64,000 nucleotides of DNA from Cliona cf. orientalis (taxonomy: Eukaryota > Porifera > Demospongiae > Clionaida > Clionaidae), in NCBI GenBank assembly GCA_963930775.1, contig OZ005693.1, forward strand, positions 1,736,001-1,800,000, read 5' to 3'. This document shows positions 39,401 through 51,803 of the stretch, one piece after another. Position 1 is the stretch's first letter. Each line of letters starts with the position of its first letter. The notes below the pieces were generated by a model. The model worked only from the letters and a program-made list of their open reading frames with translations. It was not told the DNA's origin and did no database searches. A program made the translations under genes and the position numbers.

Positions 39401-42400
39401 CGGATGAAGATCCGTATAGTAGCGTCGATAGGACGCAGTTCACTGACACGGGTCCCCCAATCCAGGTGCTTGACGTGAGCTCGGGGAAGTCCCTACCGTT
39501 GGAGTTCGTTGAGAGGGAGATGGAGAGCGTGGGGAGGGGAGAGGCGGACACGAGCAAGTCCAGCAGTATCTTTGATACGGTGAGTTGGTTAGTCTGTAGT
39601 ATTTCACAATTAGTTTCAGATCTCGTGCTTTGTGAGAGCTTACTAGCTGCTTAATTTCTTGCATTTATTAAGTAGTCACTCAGTGCAGGTTCTCTCCAAG
39701 ATTTTGCAAATCTGAGGGGTGGGTTGGGGGGGGGCATTTTACTCAGTACTTAGAGGGGCGTATTGCCATGATTAAGGGAGGGGAGGGTACAGTGCCATTC
39801 TTAAATAGATACATGTAGTGGTCCCCAGACCCTCCCCCCCCCCCCCCCCCTTGTGTTGCTTTCTAATCTTTTAATTTGGGGATAAAATCGTCTATATTAT
39901 GCTTTTATCTTGGGGTTACAACCTTAACTACTCCACTGGAGTTCATTAGCTTATTATTAGCAAATTTAGGCCAAGGACTGGCCCACGGGGCCATTTTTGG
40001 TTATGATGTTATTATTGTTATAATATACAATGTACATGTATTGTGTACTACCTAATTACAAGATTAATCTATAGTATTAACTTTGTACCCTTCGCTCTTA
40101 TCGGCAGTTACATGTAGTAACGTCGCTATTCGAGTGAGATATCCCCAGTTGAGTCGCTGAGTACCATGTTTGTTGTATAGGAGGAGATTTTGACTGATAG
40201 ATAGCAAGAGAGGCACTAAGTCAGTTATGTAAACTGTCAGGTGTATGTACATTGTGCCTACTTATACACATGTGATTTGTATAATATAACTGATAAGAAT
40301 CAGCGTAGTGTGCTAGCTTCGTGTGTATTTTTGTGTGAAGGACGTCAAAGGATTGAAACTTGCTCTGTGTGTGTTTGATGTTTGTGTGTGACAAAAGAGA
40401 ATAGTTGTGAGTGAAAAACACTTGTACAGGTGTACATGTCACCTGCTGCAGCTCAATGGTACAGTATTTTTTTGTATAATAATATTATTATGATGTGCCT
40501 GGAGCCTATGATTAAGCCCTTGCTAACATGCAAAGCTCCTAGTTAGCAAAACAAACCTTTCAAGAGAATAAGGATTGAAACTTGCTTTGTGTGTGTGTGT
40601 GTGACGAGGAGAGTTAGTTGTGAGTGAACAGAACTCTACAGGTGTACATGAACAGGTGTACATGTCACCCACAGCTCAATGGTACAGTATTTTTTGATGC
40701 CTATAATTAAGTCCAGGTTGCTAACATGCAAAGCTCCTAGTGTGGCGAAACAAACCTTTCAAGGGAATAAGAATTGAAACTTGTTCTGTGTGTGTGTGTG
40801 TGTGTGTGTGCGTGACGAGGAGAGTAGTTGTGAGTGAGCAGAACTCTACAGGTGTACATGAACAGGTGTACATGTCACCCACAGCTCAATGGTACAGTAT
40901 TTCTTGATGCCTATGATTAAGCCCTTTGTTAACATGCAAAGCCCTAGTGTAGCGAAACAAAACCTTCCAAGGGAATACCAGCAAAAAGTGTACTGAATCC
41001 GAAAGGATAGAGTTTAGCACATGTCGTTATTATAATCATAATTATTATTCTCTTTGTGATACTGTCCTCATTAGTGATATCAAGGTACAAAGGTTCATGT
41101 ACTAAGTTTTATATTGTCAGCCATCAGGATATATTGGGCAAGACAAAGACAATGAAACATTCAATTTGATGTATACATTAAGCCCCACCCACTTGCTCCT
41201 CCCCCTTACAGATCATGTCCCTGGTCGGTGACGATGTATTGGACGACCTCGACGGCGCCGAAAATAGCCACACCTCCAGTACCCCCATCAAGGTGCTGCC
41301 CTCACCCTCGGCTGGTAGCGGACTCGACAAGAGCCTCGACTGCAGCGACGAAGCCCCACCCATCCCCGCCCACACCATGGCGAGCATGGAACTAGTCGAG
41401 CAGCGTAGACCCGCCCCCCTGTTACCATTGGGAGGGGGAGGAGGGGGAGGAGGGAGAGCCGGAAGGAGTAAGTCTCCGGTGATCCAGGAACCGCTATCGT
41501 CGACGTACGATGTTGTGGGAGCTGTCACGGAGAGCGTCTATGAGCAGCCTGAACCTCCAAAATGTGAGTTACACATGTATATATGGTTCGTTAGTCGTGA
41601 AGTATTTCTTGAAAATGTTTTTAATGTGTTTTCATTGACTTTTTAGAGTCTATATAAGCCCTTGTTGATTATAGTGTACACATGTGTAATAATAATAATA
41701 TTATTATGCAGCCAAGATGCTCCACTACAACATGTACAGAACCAGTGATTGACAATACTGTATTCCTGCTTGTGTGTATATTACCATTCTTTCATTCCCT
41801 CTCCCCCTTCTCCCGCTCACTGCAGTATCGCTCCCCAGCCCCGGTCAGCAGAAGGCCTCCTCCTTCCACGGGACTCACGTGGGCCGAGGAGACTCCATTC
41901 CCCCTCCCCTCCCCCCGGCCAACAAGCCAGCGGCAACACTGGACTCGTCCTCGACAGCCGCAGCCATTTCTACGATGGCCAGGCACACAAGTGATGTCAA
42001 CGTCAACGGGCATGGGGGCGGGGCTAGCCACACCTCCAAGCCGAAGAAGGGTGGCCTATTTAGCTTCGGAAAACATAAGGTAATTGTGTAACAAAATACT
42101 GTCAGTGGCCTGGGGATGATATTAAAATTAATGTTCGCTACATTGTGTGTACCATGTAATAGAATGCAAGCTAAAAAAATAATTACAATTTTAATTTTAG
42201 CGTGATTTTCTGGTCGAGGTCGTCACGCTGTACATTAAGATGTACTATTGAGAAGTCCTAGAATGCGAATTTTCTTGTGCTAATTAGATCTTGCGTTCTA
42301 TTTGCATAAACACGTATATACAAGTCTATTTTGGTGCTGTGTTGTCTTCAGTGGTAGCCACACCCAGACAGTTAGACACTTGAAACCCGGAAGCATTCCG

Positions 42401-43736
42401 ACTTAATAGACCACTCTTTATGCAAATCTGAAAGCCTTTGTGTGCAATGCATGATAATATTATTTTGATGATATAATGTGTATCACTCGAGTAGCTCTGT
42501 ACAGTCAGCTGTGCTAGCCACGCGAGTGACTAGCTTGGTGCGTCTGTGTCAAGTTAACTTACGCTTTTTAGCTTCTTAGCTTCTTGGCTTTGCTGTGTTT
42601 GAAAGAATGAGCTATTTTGACGACGATTATGAGCTGGCTCTACTCTTGCCTGTTGACTGTCAGAATGAAAAGAAACACCACCACGATAAAGTAGCCAACT
42701 TTATCTACTAGTAACTGTTAGTCCTAGTACGTAGCAGAGTACGACAAAAAGCAGCCTCTTAGCTTTGAAAATACTGAATATTATCATTTTGAAGAATGAT
42801 GGATTGACTTTCTTCTCTCTCTCTCTACCCACAGGACAAGAAGAAGGATAAAGTGTCGGCGGAGGATATTGGTGGTCCCCTGACCATTGGAGGAGGGACA
42901 GGCATCGGTAAGACCTGTACACGCACTCAATACAGTAGATGAAGGGCCTAGCCTAGTTAGTTGTAGTAGCATGCATGGAAACAAAGAATATATAGCCTTT
43001 GGGAGGGGCAAGCTAAGGGACTTTCCCTACAATGCCAGATTTCCATAAGAATATTCATTTTACTGTAACAGAATTGGACCTCAGTACAGCTAGTGGTCCT
43101 AAAAATTATAAAGAACTTGGCACTGTCTTCTGAAGGTGTAGACCTGAGAAGCCAAGTGTACAATTCTTATTCGTCCTGTTCTATTTCCCTTATTAAATGG
43201 CATTGATATTTGCCAAGTTTCCTTGAAGCCTTTAGTTGTTAGGGTATTTGTACTAATAGTATTTCCTGCTTCCTGTGTCACATGATGTCCCCTCCTCCCA
43301 CTTCACACGCAGTCAAGAGTCCCAGTATCAACACGATGTCATCATCAGCGTCCAGCTCCCACTCACCCATGCACGACAGAGCCAACAGCAAGTACTCCTT
43401 CCCTGGAGATCTAGGTATGTGGGGAACTCAAAATTAAATTTTAATAGTCTCTAAATAAATAATAATATTATAATAATAGTATAGCATCCTAGACCTCGTA
43501 CCTCCGAAACACCGTTTGTACATAATTATTAGTAGTTTGCGTAGGTCTATAAAATTTAATGAGATCTATGTCCCTCTCTCTCTCTCTCCCCCTCCCTCCC
43601 TCCCTCCCTCCCTCCCTCTCTCTCCCTCCCTCCCTCCACAGGTTATGGCGTTCGTATCAAGAAGCCAGTAGGTCCACGCCGAGAGCCACCGCACTGGGCC
43701 AACTCACTCACACTACCAATAGCAAACAAGGCATAG
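24895..43736 (+). CDS. PTPN12: PTPN12-type (PEST family) protein tyrosine phosphatase, 16 exons
   Basis: Exons: 24895-24990, 26176-26284, 28329-28405, 33875-33970, 34241-34348, 34525-34587, 36250-36392, 36510-36576, 36823-36996, 37881-37955, 38593-39579, 41212-41563, 41826-42079, 42835-42907, 43313-43414, 43642-43736. They sum to 2871 nt, 956 residues. The N-terminal PTP domain (about 25-300) has KNRF at 60-63, DYINANYI, WPD loop WPDHG with Asp198, signature HCSAGCGRTG with Cys230 and Arg236, and the Q-loop QAKDQ at 278-282. A long disordered tail carries Pro-rich SH3-type motifs (KKPAPALPPR, PPGPPPKIPK) and Tyr motifs. The last exon encodes GYGVRIKKPVGPRREPPHW, the CTH motif that binds PSTPIP-family proteins in PTPN12/18/22. 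The exon 10 acceptor (37881) is the least certain; ATG 37899 could be an alternative start. Role: cytoplasmic phosphatase of adhesion and cytoskeletal signalling (family). Confidence 0.94.
29455..31600. repeat. Large inverted repeat (~0.5-kb arms) in PTPN12 intron 3
   Basis: Left arm about 29455-29872 plus 30403-30500; right arm about 31165-31600, read in reverse complement. Matching blocks include TTCACACAAATACAAGGAAC with its complement at about 31375, CACATGGAACTGCAT, TAGCTTGTAGA, and TAGCTACAAGTACAACTACT with its complement at about 31205. Both outer ends run into TAGGGTAATG / TACATTACCC decamer tracts. A MITE (29875-30400) sits in the left arm only, which leaves the right arm as an empty site. 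Confidence 0.85.
29875..30400. mobile_element. MITE, CCGTATCCTCC family, nested in inverted repeat
   Basis: Termini CCGTATCCTCCCGAAAATAA and its reverse complement, flanked by TA. The interior contains further CGAAAATAAGCCCCC-like units at both ends (29929-29982, 30296-30390). No ORF of interest. Confidence 0.9.
31786..31887. repeat. Short hairpin element (~100 bp)
   Basis: Near-perfect inverted ends AATAGTTATCTGTCAGTGAG with CTCACTGACAGATAACTATT, and an internal direct duplication of GCAGGGCTCATATTGCTCAC. It lies in PTPN12 intron 3. Confidence 0.8.
32951..33124. repeat. Tandem duplication of ~85-90 bp
   Basis: Two adjacent copies share GCAGAATAATCT, GGCTTTATAG, GATATTCATGGCTTT and AGAGGTGT. 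It lies in PTPN12 intron 3 and has no coding content. Confidence 0.8.
40351..40975. repeat. Tandem repeat, 3 units of ~205 bp (PTPN12 intron 11)
   Basis: Units begin with ATTGAAACTTG plus a GT run at about 40351, 40572 and 40773. They share ACAGGTGTACATG, CAGCTCAATGGTACAGTATT and ACATGCAAAGC. Copies differ in the length of the GT run and in a 14-bp duplication. Confidence 0.85.
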
Positions 43737-43768
43737 CAGCAGACACAAACACAGCACCAGCACAACAT

Positions 43769-43774
43769 AATAAA
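43769..43774 (+). terminator. PTPN12 polyadenylation signal AATAAA
   Basis: AATAAA 33 nt after the PTPN12 stop codon, implying a very short 3' UTR. Confidence 0.6.
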
Positions 43775-44280
43775 TTATTTTTGACTGAATCTGTGGTTTT
43801 TATTTGTATTTGACGGTGTCGATTTTGAGGCATTTCATTGTGTTGAGTTTTAGCACAACTATTTTTGACATGTGAGTGTTTTTGTGTCTAAAATATTATG
43901 TATAATTATGGTGTGATTAATTTATTTATTACCAGTATTATACATTATTAAGTTAATAACTATTTTTTTGTTTCACCAGAAGAGCATTAACAGTTACTGC
44001 ACTTTCGAATTCACTTCTGTTTTACAGCATAAAAATTAGTGCGTATATTTTGTTTCATAGCTGGTTTATGATTAGAATGATGTAATTTATGGTTGAACCA
44101 TGACATTGTATAATATTAATAATATTGTAATAATATTATTATTACTATGGCAAAAATTTGATGATGTCATTGACTTAGGAAATCGGACAAGTATAAGTTA
44201 CACACAGTATTTATATGAACAGCATAAAGCTTTAGGGCTGGTGATAGGAAAATAATGATCATAACAGAAAGACCATTAAA

Positions 44281-44524
44281 TTAGGCCACACAAACTTGAA
44301 TGTTAGTTTCTCGTCACCTCCCGCATCTGTTTCAACCTACCGCTTCTGCCTTCATTATTGCCTTGAAACACCAGCCACACCTCTTTTTGCTAATTATTTG
44401 GGTGGTTCCAGGAAACCACACCCTCAAAATGCCATAATGAATAATGACCGATCGCCTGCCCGCATAGAAATATAAAAACGGGTGGACGAGAAACTAACAA
44501 TGCATTGTAGTTTGATTGGTCTAA
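44281..44524. mobile_element. MITE, TTAGGCCA family (copy 1)
   Basis: Left end TTAGGCCACACAAACTTGAA continuing to TGTTAGTTTCTCGTC; right end GACGAGAAACTAACA ... TGGTCTAA. Internal AATGAATAATGA and CGCCTGCCCGCAT blocks are shared with the element at 60365-60636, which supports one family. Confidence 0.65.
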
Positions 44525-44811
44525 ACAATTATCCAGGTCCATGACATGTGCGTGTCCAATTAAAGTATCAATGGATACAGTCATAACTATCTTTTCACAA
44601 TTAAGATGCATGCTGGGATCGAGTGTACACTAGCGGAACAGTACTGGTATTCAAGTATCTCTTAGCTTACAAGTTATATATAATAAGGTACATTAAAATA
44701 GACATCGATCCATGCATGTAAATATTATTATTATTATATTATCACAACAGGTATGTGTGTACACCTGACCTATATGACATTGTATACATACCATTCCCCA
44801 TACCAGAAATT

Positions 44812-45135
44812 AGCTGAATCATCAAGAATATAATGTTAATTGGAGGTATAAATGTGTGAATCTCCTCTCAAAGCATGCACACCAATCACACCTGTTAGCT
44901 AATATGAAGTATTATATCCAATACCAAAATAATCCGAATCATCCATGCCAGAATGTCTTTGGAGGTATAAATGTGTGAATCTCCTCTCGAAACATGTGTA
45001 CTGATCACACCCATGCATTAGCTAATACTAAGACTAGTAAATTAGCTGAATCATCAAGAATAGATGTTAATTGGAGGTAAAATGTGTGAATCTCCTCTCA
45101 AAGCATGCGTACCGATCACACCCATTAGCTAATAT
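44812..45135. repeat. Tandem repeat, 3 units of ~112-118 bp
   Basis: Each unit holds GAATCATC, TTGGAGGTATAAATGTGTGA (a variant in unit 3), ATCTCCTCTC and GATCACACCCAT or similar, ending in TTAGCTAATA. No ORF. Confidence 0.8.
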
Positions 45136-45584
45136 TCGGACGTTGACACATAATGTGAGGGGTAAAATTTAATATTATGATATTACTGTGTTATGCAAAT
45201 CAGGATGTGTAAAAACAAATTCAGGCTAGCATCAACTGAGAAATCATCCAGATTGAGACGCTAGCCATCATGGTCACTAACTTGCACAACACAGAAAATA
45301 AAAGATAGAGGATAAAAATAATAACACTGTTACATCTAATAACTTAATGAAAGGGAGTTCCTCCAACATGACAATACTACGATAATAGACTGGAATTACA
45401 AAGACATGGAGCGAATAAAGGTAGCTTTACGTGGACACATCACCATTTCTCACGGCAGCAAACCGTACCAAACTAGTTCAAGTAGACACAGTCAGTCAAA
45501 AGTGCGACAGATCATACTCTTGATAAATCCCATACGATACAGCTTGCCACAGGGAGATGGATGACAGAGCCCACGGAGCTACTG

Positions 45585-45830
45585 TCATCCACCACAGTCC
45601 TCTTCATACTCGTTGAAATCATCGTAGGCCTTGTCCTCCAAGCGACGAAGCCTCTCGTCCTCCTGGGCGGCCCTTCTCTCCGACTTGGACAGCAGGTTAG
45701 AAGAAGTACCCCCACGACATCTCTCCTCATCCCCCCGCTTTTCTTCTTCTCCCCCATACTTCCCACATGTGAAGCACCTAACCAGTTGTTTGCCTACCCA
45801 TTGGCAGGCGCTGATGATCAGTCAGCACAT
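45585..45830 (-). CDS. Doubtful terminal exon of an unidentified gene (Cys and acidic C-terminus)
   Basis: An open minus-strand frame ends at stop 45585-45587 and reads LVRCFTCGK, then a Gly/Glu/Arg-rich stretch, then SKSERRAAQEDERLRRLEDK and AYDDFNEYEEDCGG. The charged amphipathic end looks like real coding sequence. There is no start codon in frame; a TGA lies just upstream, so it would need an upstream exon. RCFTCGK is the N-terminal zinc motif of RPB10 (POLR2L), but the rest does not match that protein. An internal acceptor, after CTTCTAACCTGCTGTCCAAG, could make only SERRAAQ... real. I do not recognise the family. Confidence 0.3.
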
Positions 45831-46057
45831 GATTCTTTAGCACAACGCTTGAACCTTGAGGGAGCCAAAATTAGTCTCTTCTGAGTGCTTCTCTATGAAG
45901 AGCTGTGTTCAGAGTTTGTTTCTGTGGTGCGCCTTGATTTTTTATGCTTACTCAGCATGCAAACCAGGCCGGAAATCCGCAGGCACATGACCCTGTGCTT
46001 TAATTAGAACAAACTTACGCTATACCGTATATAGACGACCCCTTACCCTATCGTATT

Positions 46058-46246
46058 ATGGCAGAACGTTCTCCTTCGACTTCTTCAAAGCAAAGAGACA
46101 ATCGACGATGTTACTACTGCAATCGAGAAGGCCACTTTGCGAGAGAGTGCCCAAAGAAAGAACGCGATCGAGTGGAGAAATTGACGTGCTTTGGCTGCGG
46201 GGGCAGTGGACACATGAAGCGAGATGCGTCTGAAAGTCAGAAATAG
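46058..46246 (+). CDS. Zinc-knuckle ORF overlapping the TATDN2 ORF in another frame
   Basis: 62 residues with one intact CCHC knuckle, CYYCNREGHFAREC, and a second, CFGCGGSGHMKRDA, whose last zinc ligand is Ala. The stop (46244-46246) lies 23 nt past the ATG of the TatD ORF, which is in the +1 frame. It could be the true 5' end of the nuclease gene broken by an indel, an exon joined by a splice I cannot place, an upstream ORF, or a product of programmed +1 frameshifting in the 46218-46246 overlap. The intact first knuckle and high charge suggest recent coding function. Confidence 0.6.
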   Translation: MAERSPSTSSKQRDNRRCYYCNREGHFARECPKKERDRVEKLTCFGCGGSGHMKRDASESQK

Positions 46247-47705
46247 TGCGGCGAACTCTCCACGTATAAATCAGCAGGCTAAATATTCACGAAGTTCTAG
46301 TACCCCATCTGGTACCAGTAAACCTGTAAATGCAGTTGAAGTTGCCTCGGGTACCAATGATCAAAGGGGCAATGACCATGTCTGGGGGAAAGGGTATAGA
46401 TTGGTATCGGCTTCAAATAGTACATCAACTGGTGCAGTGTCTCGACTGGTGAAATCATACTGCAGTGTGGCGGCCAGTGATAGTGATAGTACTGGTGAAA
46501 AGACTGAAAAGAGAGAGAATCAGAGTGGGGATGTGTCTGGTGATCAAATTGATGAAAAGGGTATAAATCGGAGTCGACAGGCTTTGGGTGAACCGCATTG
46601 CAACAAGGACAAGACTAGTCCACAACCGAGTGACCATGTGCCGGTAGTGGTGGATCTGCCCCCAATAGACGTCCAATCAGATTCCGGCATCAATGGGACG
46701 CACCAGGAATCAGATGATAATAGGCCAAACGCAACCGAAGTTTGTTCTACTACTGGTAATACAACAGAGAACGGTCAACATTCAAAATGTGACTCTTCTC
46801 CAAATGAGGAGCCAAGTGTAGCAGTAGTGAAGAAGCATCCTTCGACCACAGCAGCTAAACAAGCTCCAGAGAAACGAAAACAAAGTCATTTTCCACCTTT
46901 CATCGACACTCACTGCCACCTGGACTATGTCTTTGATCGATATCACCACCACGGCACGTTCAGCAGTTTCATGAACAGACTCTCCTACCCTACGAACTTT
47001 GAAGGATGTATCTCCACGTTTTGCGATCCGGCCGCATTTTCATCGCTTGGTGCTTGGCGAGAGCTACTCTCTGAACCTAACGTATGGGGTACGTTTGGCA
47101 TACACCCTCACAATGCCAAGTACTATCACACAAGCGGGCTAGAGGACAAAGTATTGGAGGGACTGCAGCATCCAAAGTGCGTAGCATTCGGTGAAATTGG
47201 ACTCGATTACTCAAATCACTCCCCTAGTGATCCACAGACGCAGAAAGACATTCTGCGCCAACAGTTACAGTTGGTGGTGCCGTTTGGTAAGCCTGTGGTA
47301 CTCCACTGCCGCGATGCAGAACAGGACCTTTTCGAAATCCTCTCTCAACATCTACCCAGAGACTGGTTCATTCATCTACACTGCTTCACTGGAGAGCCTC
47401 GTGTAGCCATGCAGTTTTTGAATGAATTTCCTAACCTATACCTCGGTGTGTGTGGTAATGTGACAAATCCACGGCAAGTCAATATGAGGACGATGGTTTG
47501 TGAAGCTCCACTGGAGCGCTTGTTGATCGAGACGGATGCTCCGTATCATGTTCCTTCCAATCTACCGAAAGCTGGGTGGTGTCGAAACAGCCATCCTGCG
47601 CTGGCTTTCTACGTCGCTAAGGAGATGGCTAGGCTGAGGAAAGAAGACCTTGTCGATATTTTAAAGACTGTTAGGACTAACACACGGACTCTGTACAGGG
47701 TGTAG
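46224..47705 (+). CDS. TATDN2: TatD-family deoxyribonuclease, TATDN2-like
   Basis: A single 493-residue ORF. Residues 1-222 are low-complexity and Ser/Asn/Glu-rich, as in the long N-terminus of vertebrate TATDN2. The TatD TIM barrel (226-493) has its metal ligands intact: HCH (His230, His232), GEIGLDYS (Glu324), LHCRD (His361), HCFTG (His386) and ETDAPY (Asp438). It is a metal-dependent nuclease; vertebrate TATDN2 acts on 3' ends and RNA/DNA hybrids. TATDN2 fits better than TATDN1/3 because of the long N-terminus and the spacing around FGIHPHNAKYY and HPALAFYVAKEMAR. The gene is intronless as read. The true start is uncertain because of the overlapping zinc-knuckle ORF. Confidence 0.9.
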   Translation: MRLKVRNSAANSPRINQQAKYSRSSSTPSGTSKPVNAVEVASGTNDQRGNDHVWGKGYRLVSASNSTSTGAVSRLVKSYCSVAASDSDSTGEKTEKRENQSGDVSGDQIDEKGINRSRQALGEPHCNKDKTSPQPSDHVPVVVDLPPIDVQSDSGINGTHQESDDNRPNATEVCSTTGNTTENGQHSKCDSSPNEEPSVAVVKKHPSTTAAKQAPEKRKQSHFPPFIDTHCHLDYVFDRYHHHGTFSSFMNRLSYPTNFEGCISTFCDPAAFSSLGAWRELLSEPNVWGTFGIHPHNAKYYHTSGLEDKVLEGLQHPKCVAFGEIGLDYSNHSPSDPQTQKDILRQQLQLVVPFGKPVVLHCRDAEQDLFEILSQHLPRDWFIHLHCFTGEPRVAMQFLNEFPNLYLGVCGNVTNPRQVNMRTMVCEAPLERLLIETDAPYHVPSNLPKAGWCRNSHPALAFYVAKEMARLRKEDLVDILKTVRTNTRTLYRV

Positions 47706-48008
47706 CTCTCATTACACGACTTGTGTCGTCAAGAGCATGTATATTTTTTCTTCTAGATCAATCCTTTCTTTCTCTCCTCCCATCGATCGGGACCCATTTT
47801 ATTCTTGTGATTGTATAAATCTATACTATCGTATGGAGTGTAACTCCTGATTCTATACTTGAAGAATGGTTAATTATTTTTACTTTTTTTAACAAGTGTG
47901 TGTATATTAAATATTGCCGAAAAGTAACAGATTTAATTTGAAGAAGTGTATACCTGTACTATTGTGCATAGCATGGATTATAGAGCCGAAATTACGTAAC
48001 TATAGTGA
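47706..48008. other. Tail-to-tail 3' flanks of TATDN2 and LSM8
   Basis: About 300 bp, AT-rich, with no ORF. TTTTATT at about 47796 would read AATAAAA on the LSM8 strand. Confidence 0.5.
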
Positions 48009-48807
48009 CTAGTGTACGACAGGATTGAGCGGTTCTGCTCTGATCTCACTCAAATTTAGTTCAGCCTCCATCTCTTCATCAACCTCTCCCACCACAGCTC
48101 TGAAAAAAAAAAAACATAAGTGTATCAATTTGCACAGAGCAATGTAGGCAGAAGGAAGGTACATGTAGCTGAAGTGATGGCTACCCATAGTAAACTATAC
48201 TAGTGTAAGGGGGCAGCTGGTTAATAATGGTGAACGTCTTTTACTAAATTAATAATAGATACTTTGTATAAAAAGAACTAGTGAAGGGAGGTGCCTATCC
48301 CCATGCCCTGGATCAGCCCCTGTAATTAACAGTGTTCTCAGCACTGTGCTTACATGTTGTCTCCCCTGATGATGTAGAGCCCCAGCTGCACGACCTCCAC
48401 ACCTGCTCCACTCGAGTACACCCTCTCATGGCTGCCAGCTAGGATCATGTTCACCGTCTGGTCAAATCCCTTCAAGGTACCCTAGAAAATAATGTGTACA
48501 TAAAGGATAAATTATATAATTACTGATCTAAAGGTGCATACAGATCAATGGTTGTACTTACTATTATTACTCGGCCGTCTGAAGTGATAATGGACACAGT
48601 CTCTGAAGAATTGTTGTCAAGAAAAATGATGTGTATGTCAAGCCTTCATAAGCGCTAACAAATCATGCATGTACATAGTTCATACGTACATGTGGCATAT
48701 TAAAAATATTATATAAATATATAATATTTACTATGCAAATTCATATTATAAATTATAGAAGAGTCAAGGATACTGTTGAGCAACGGTTCTAATGTGTTCA
48801 AGGACAT
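48009..48807 (-). CDS. LSM8: LSM8, U6 snRNA-associated Sm-like protein, with a U12-type intron
   Basis: Exons 48774-48807, 48562-48602, 48354-48481 and 48009-48099 sum to 294 nt, 97 residues (human 96). The protein reads MSLNTLEPLLNKTVSIITSD, then GTLKGFDQTVNMILAGSHER, then the Sm2 motif GLYIIRGDN, and ends IRAEPLNPVVH, diagnostic of LSM8 rather than LSM1-7. It completes the nuclear LSM2-8 ring that binds the U6 3' end. Intron 1 begins GTATCCTT and has TTCTTGAC with the candidate branch A 15 nt from the exon, the hallmarks of a minor-spliceosome intron. The short first exon is supported by exact match to the start of the family (LE..[I/L]N+TV). It is head-to-head with ARF. Confidence 0.95.
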
Positions 48808-49152
48808 GATGGCAATTAACTAGCTTCCAAGCTTCCAAGGAGGTGGGAGTAACGTTATTCCAACGTAGCTACTCACGACCATTACCATACCGGTACATAA
48901 GCCACGCCCATACCACACCCATTTTGGTCAGGTCACGCGCATGTCATGTGACAGAGAACAATTCACATTATTTTGAGGGTTTGTCGACGTGGCAGTGGCC
49001 AGCGTGGAAGCAGTTGAGTGGAGCAGCACACTCCATGATCACTGAGTTTAAGAACTTTGAAAGCCTCTCTGGCGAAGTATAAGAACGTGATCTCTCTCCC
49101 TCTCTCTGGCACTCGTTTTAGTGGAAAATATTGTTGAAGTTCGCGAATAATC
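48808..49152. promoter_or_regulatory. Divergent promoter region, LSM8 / ARF
   Basis: 345 bp between the two start codons on opposite strands. No coding sequence. It contains duplicated GCTTCCAA next to the LSM8 start and CACGCCCA/CACACCCA boxes (48903-48920). Regulatory role inferred from position. Confidence 0.5.
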
Positions 49153-51105
<1,953 letters not shown>

Positions 51106-51803
51106 TCACTACCTTTAAAATTATGAGTTTTTATTATTATGGCATCGAAGATAATAATTATTATATATAATAAGACTTGTATAGACCAAAGCTTTTGACA
51201 AGTATTATTATTAATATTATTATTGTAACAATTCATTATGTTGTGCAATACGAACATACATTGTCCTCTATTTTGTCTCCATACTTTTTGTTGTTGATCG
51301 ACCCATCTATAGCTATAGTTCTCTATTTCCCACTGAAGTTGGGTACTGCTATTGCATGCTGCTACATTAAACACTTAGCGTCTCCCTTATAGATGCTATG
51401 AAAGCAAAATGATCGACACACTTTAATTGTATCCATTTTCCGTAATATTATTATTCATCCATGGATGTCCGTGCCAAATTTCACAAATCAATACTCTTAC
51501 TGGGAAAATATTGCTCGTTTCAATTATTGCTACTAGGGACGTATAACTAGTGTAATTATATTATAAACATTTGTTTCACATGACGTAATGATTATGTCAT
51601 CAAAAACTTAGCTGGTTCGGCAGAGCAGCTATGTACAAGAAAACAGCACAATACACAAACATGAACAACTAAAAGGCACTGATATCGATGATAATGAAAG
51701 ATATTTCAAACATTTGTGACAACGAAAAAAATCACAGAACTCACAGAAAATAATATGAACTGAAAAAAATCAATAATAAAGGACAGCTGCTACAACAATG
51801 TAG
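51106..51803. other. Tail-to-tail 3' flanks of ARF and CRBN
   Basis: About 700 bp of AT-rich sequence between two convergent genes. An AATAAA at about 51774 on the plus strand and TTTATT at about 51129 (AATAAA on the CRBN strand) would give overlapping 3' UTRs if used. No ORF of note. Confidence 0.45.

Larger units (their letters stand above)
43737..45584. other. PTPN12 3' flank and repeat-bearing intergenic region
   Basis: It contains an AATAAA at 43769-43774, a MITE at 44281-44524 and a tandem repeat at 44812-45135. I see no other gene. The region just left of 45585 would be the 3' end of the doubtful minus-strand exon. Confidence 0.5.

Noticed and set aside
41682..42083. Alternative ORFs over PTPN12 exon 13
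   Set aside because: Only the frame beginning SLPSPGQQ joins exon 12 (phase 1) and exon 14 (phase 0).
45740..45790. RCFTCGK as an RPB10 (POLR2L) N-terminus
   Set aside because: Only seven residues match; no initiating MIIPV-like start and the following sequence is unlike RPB10.
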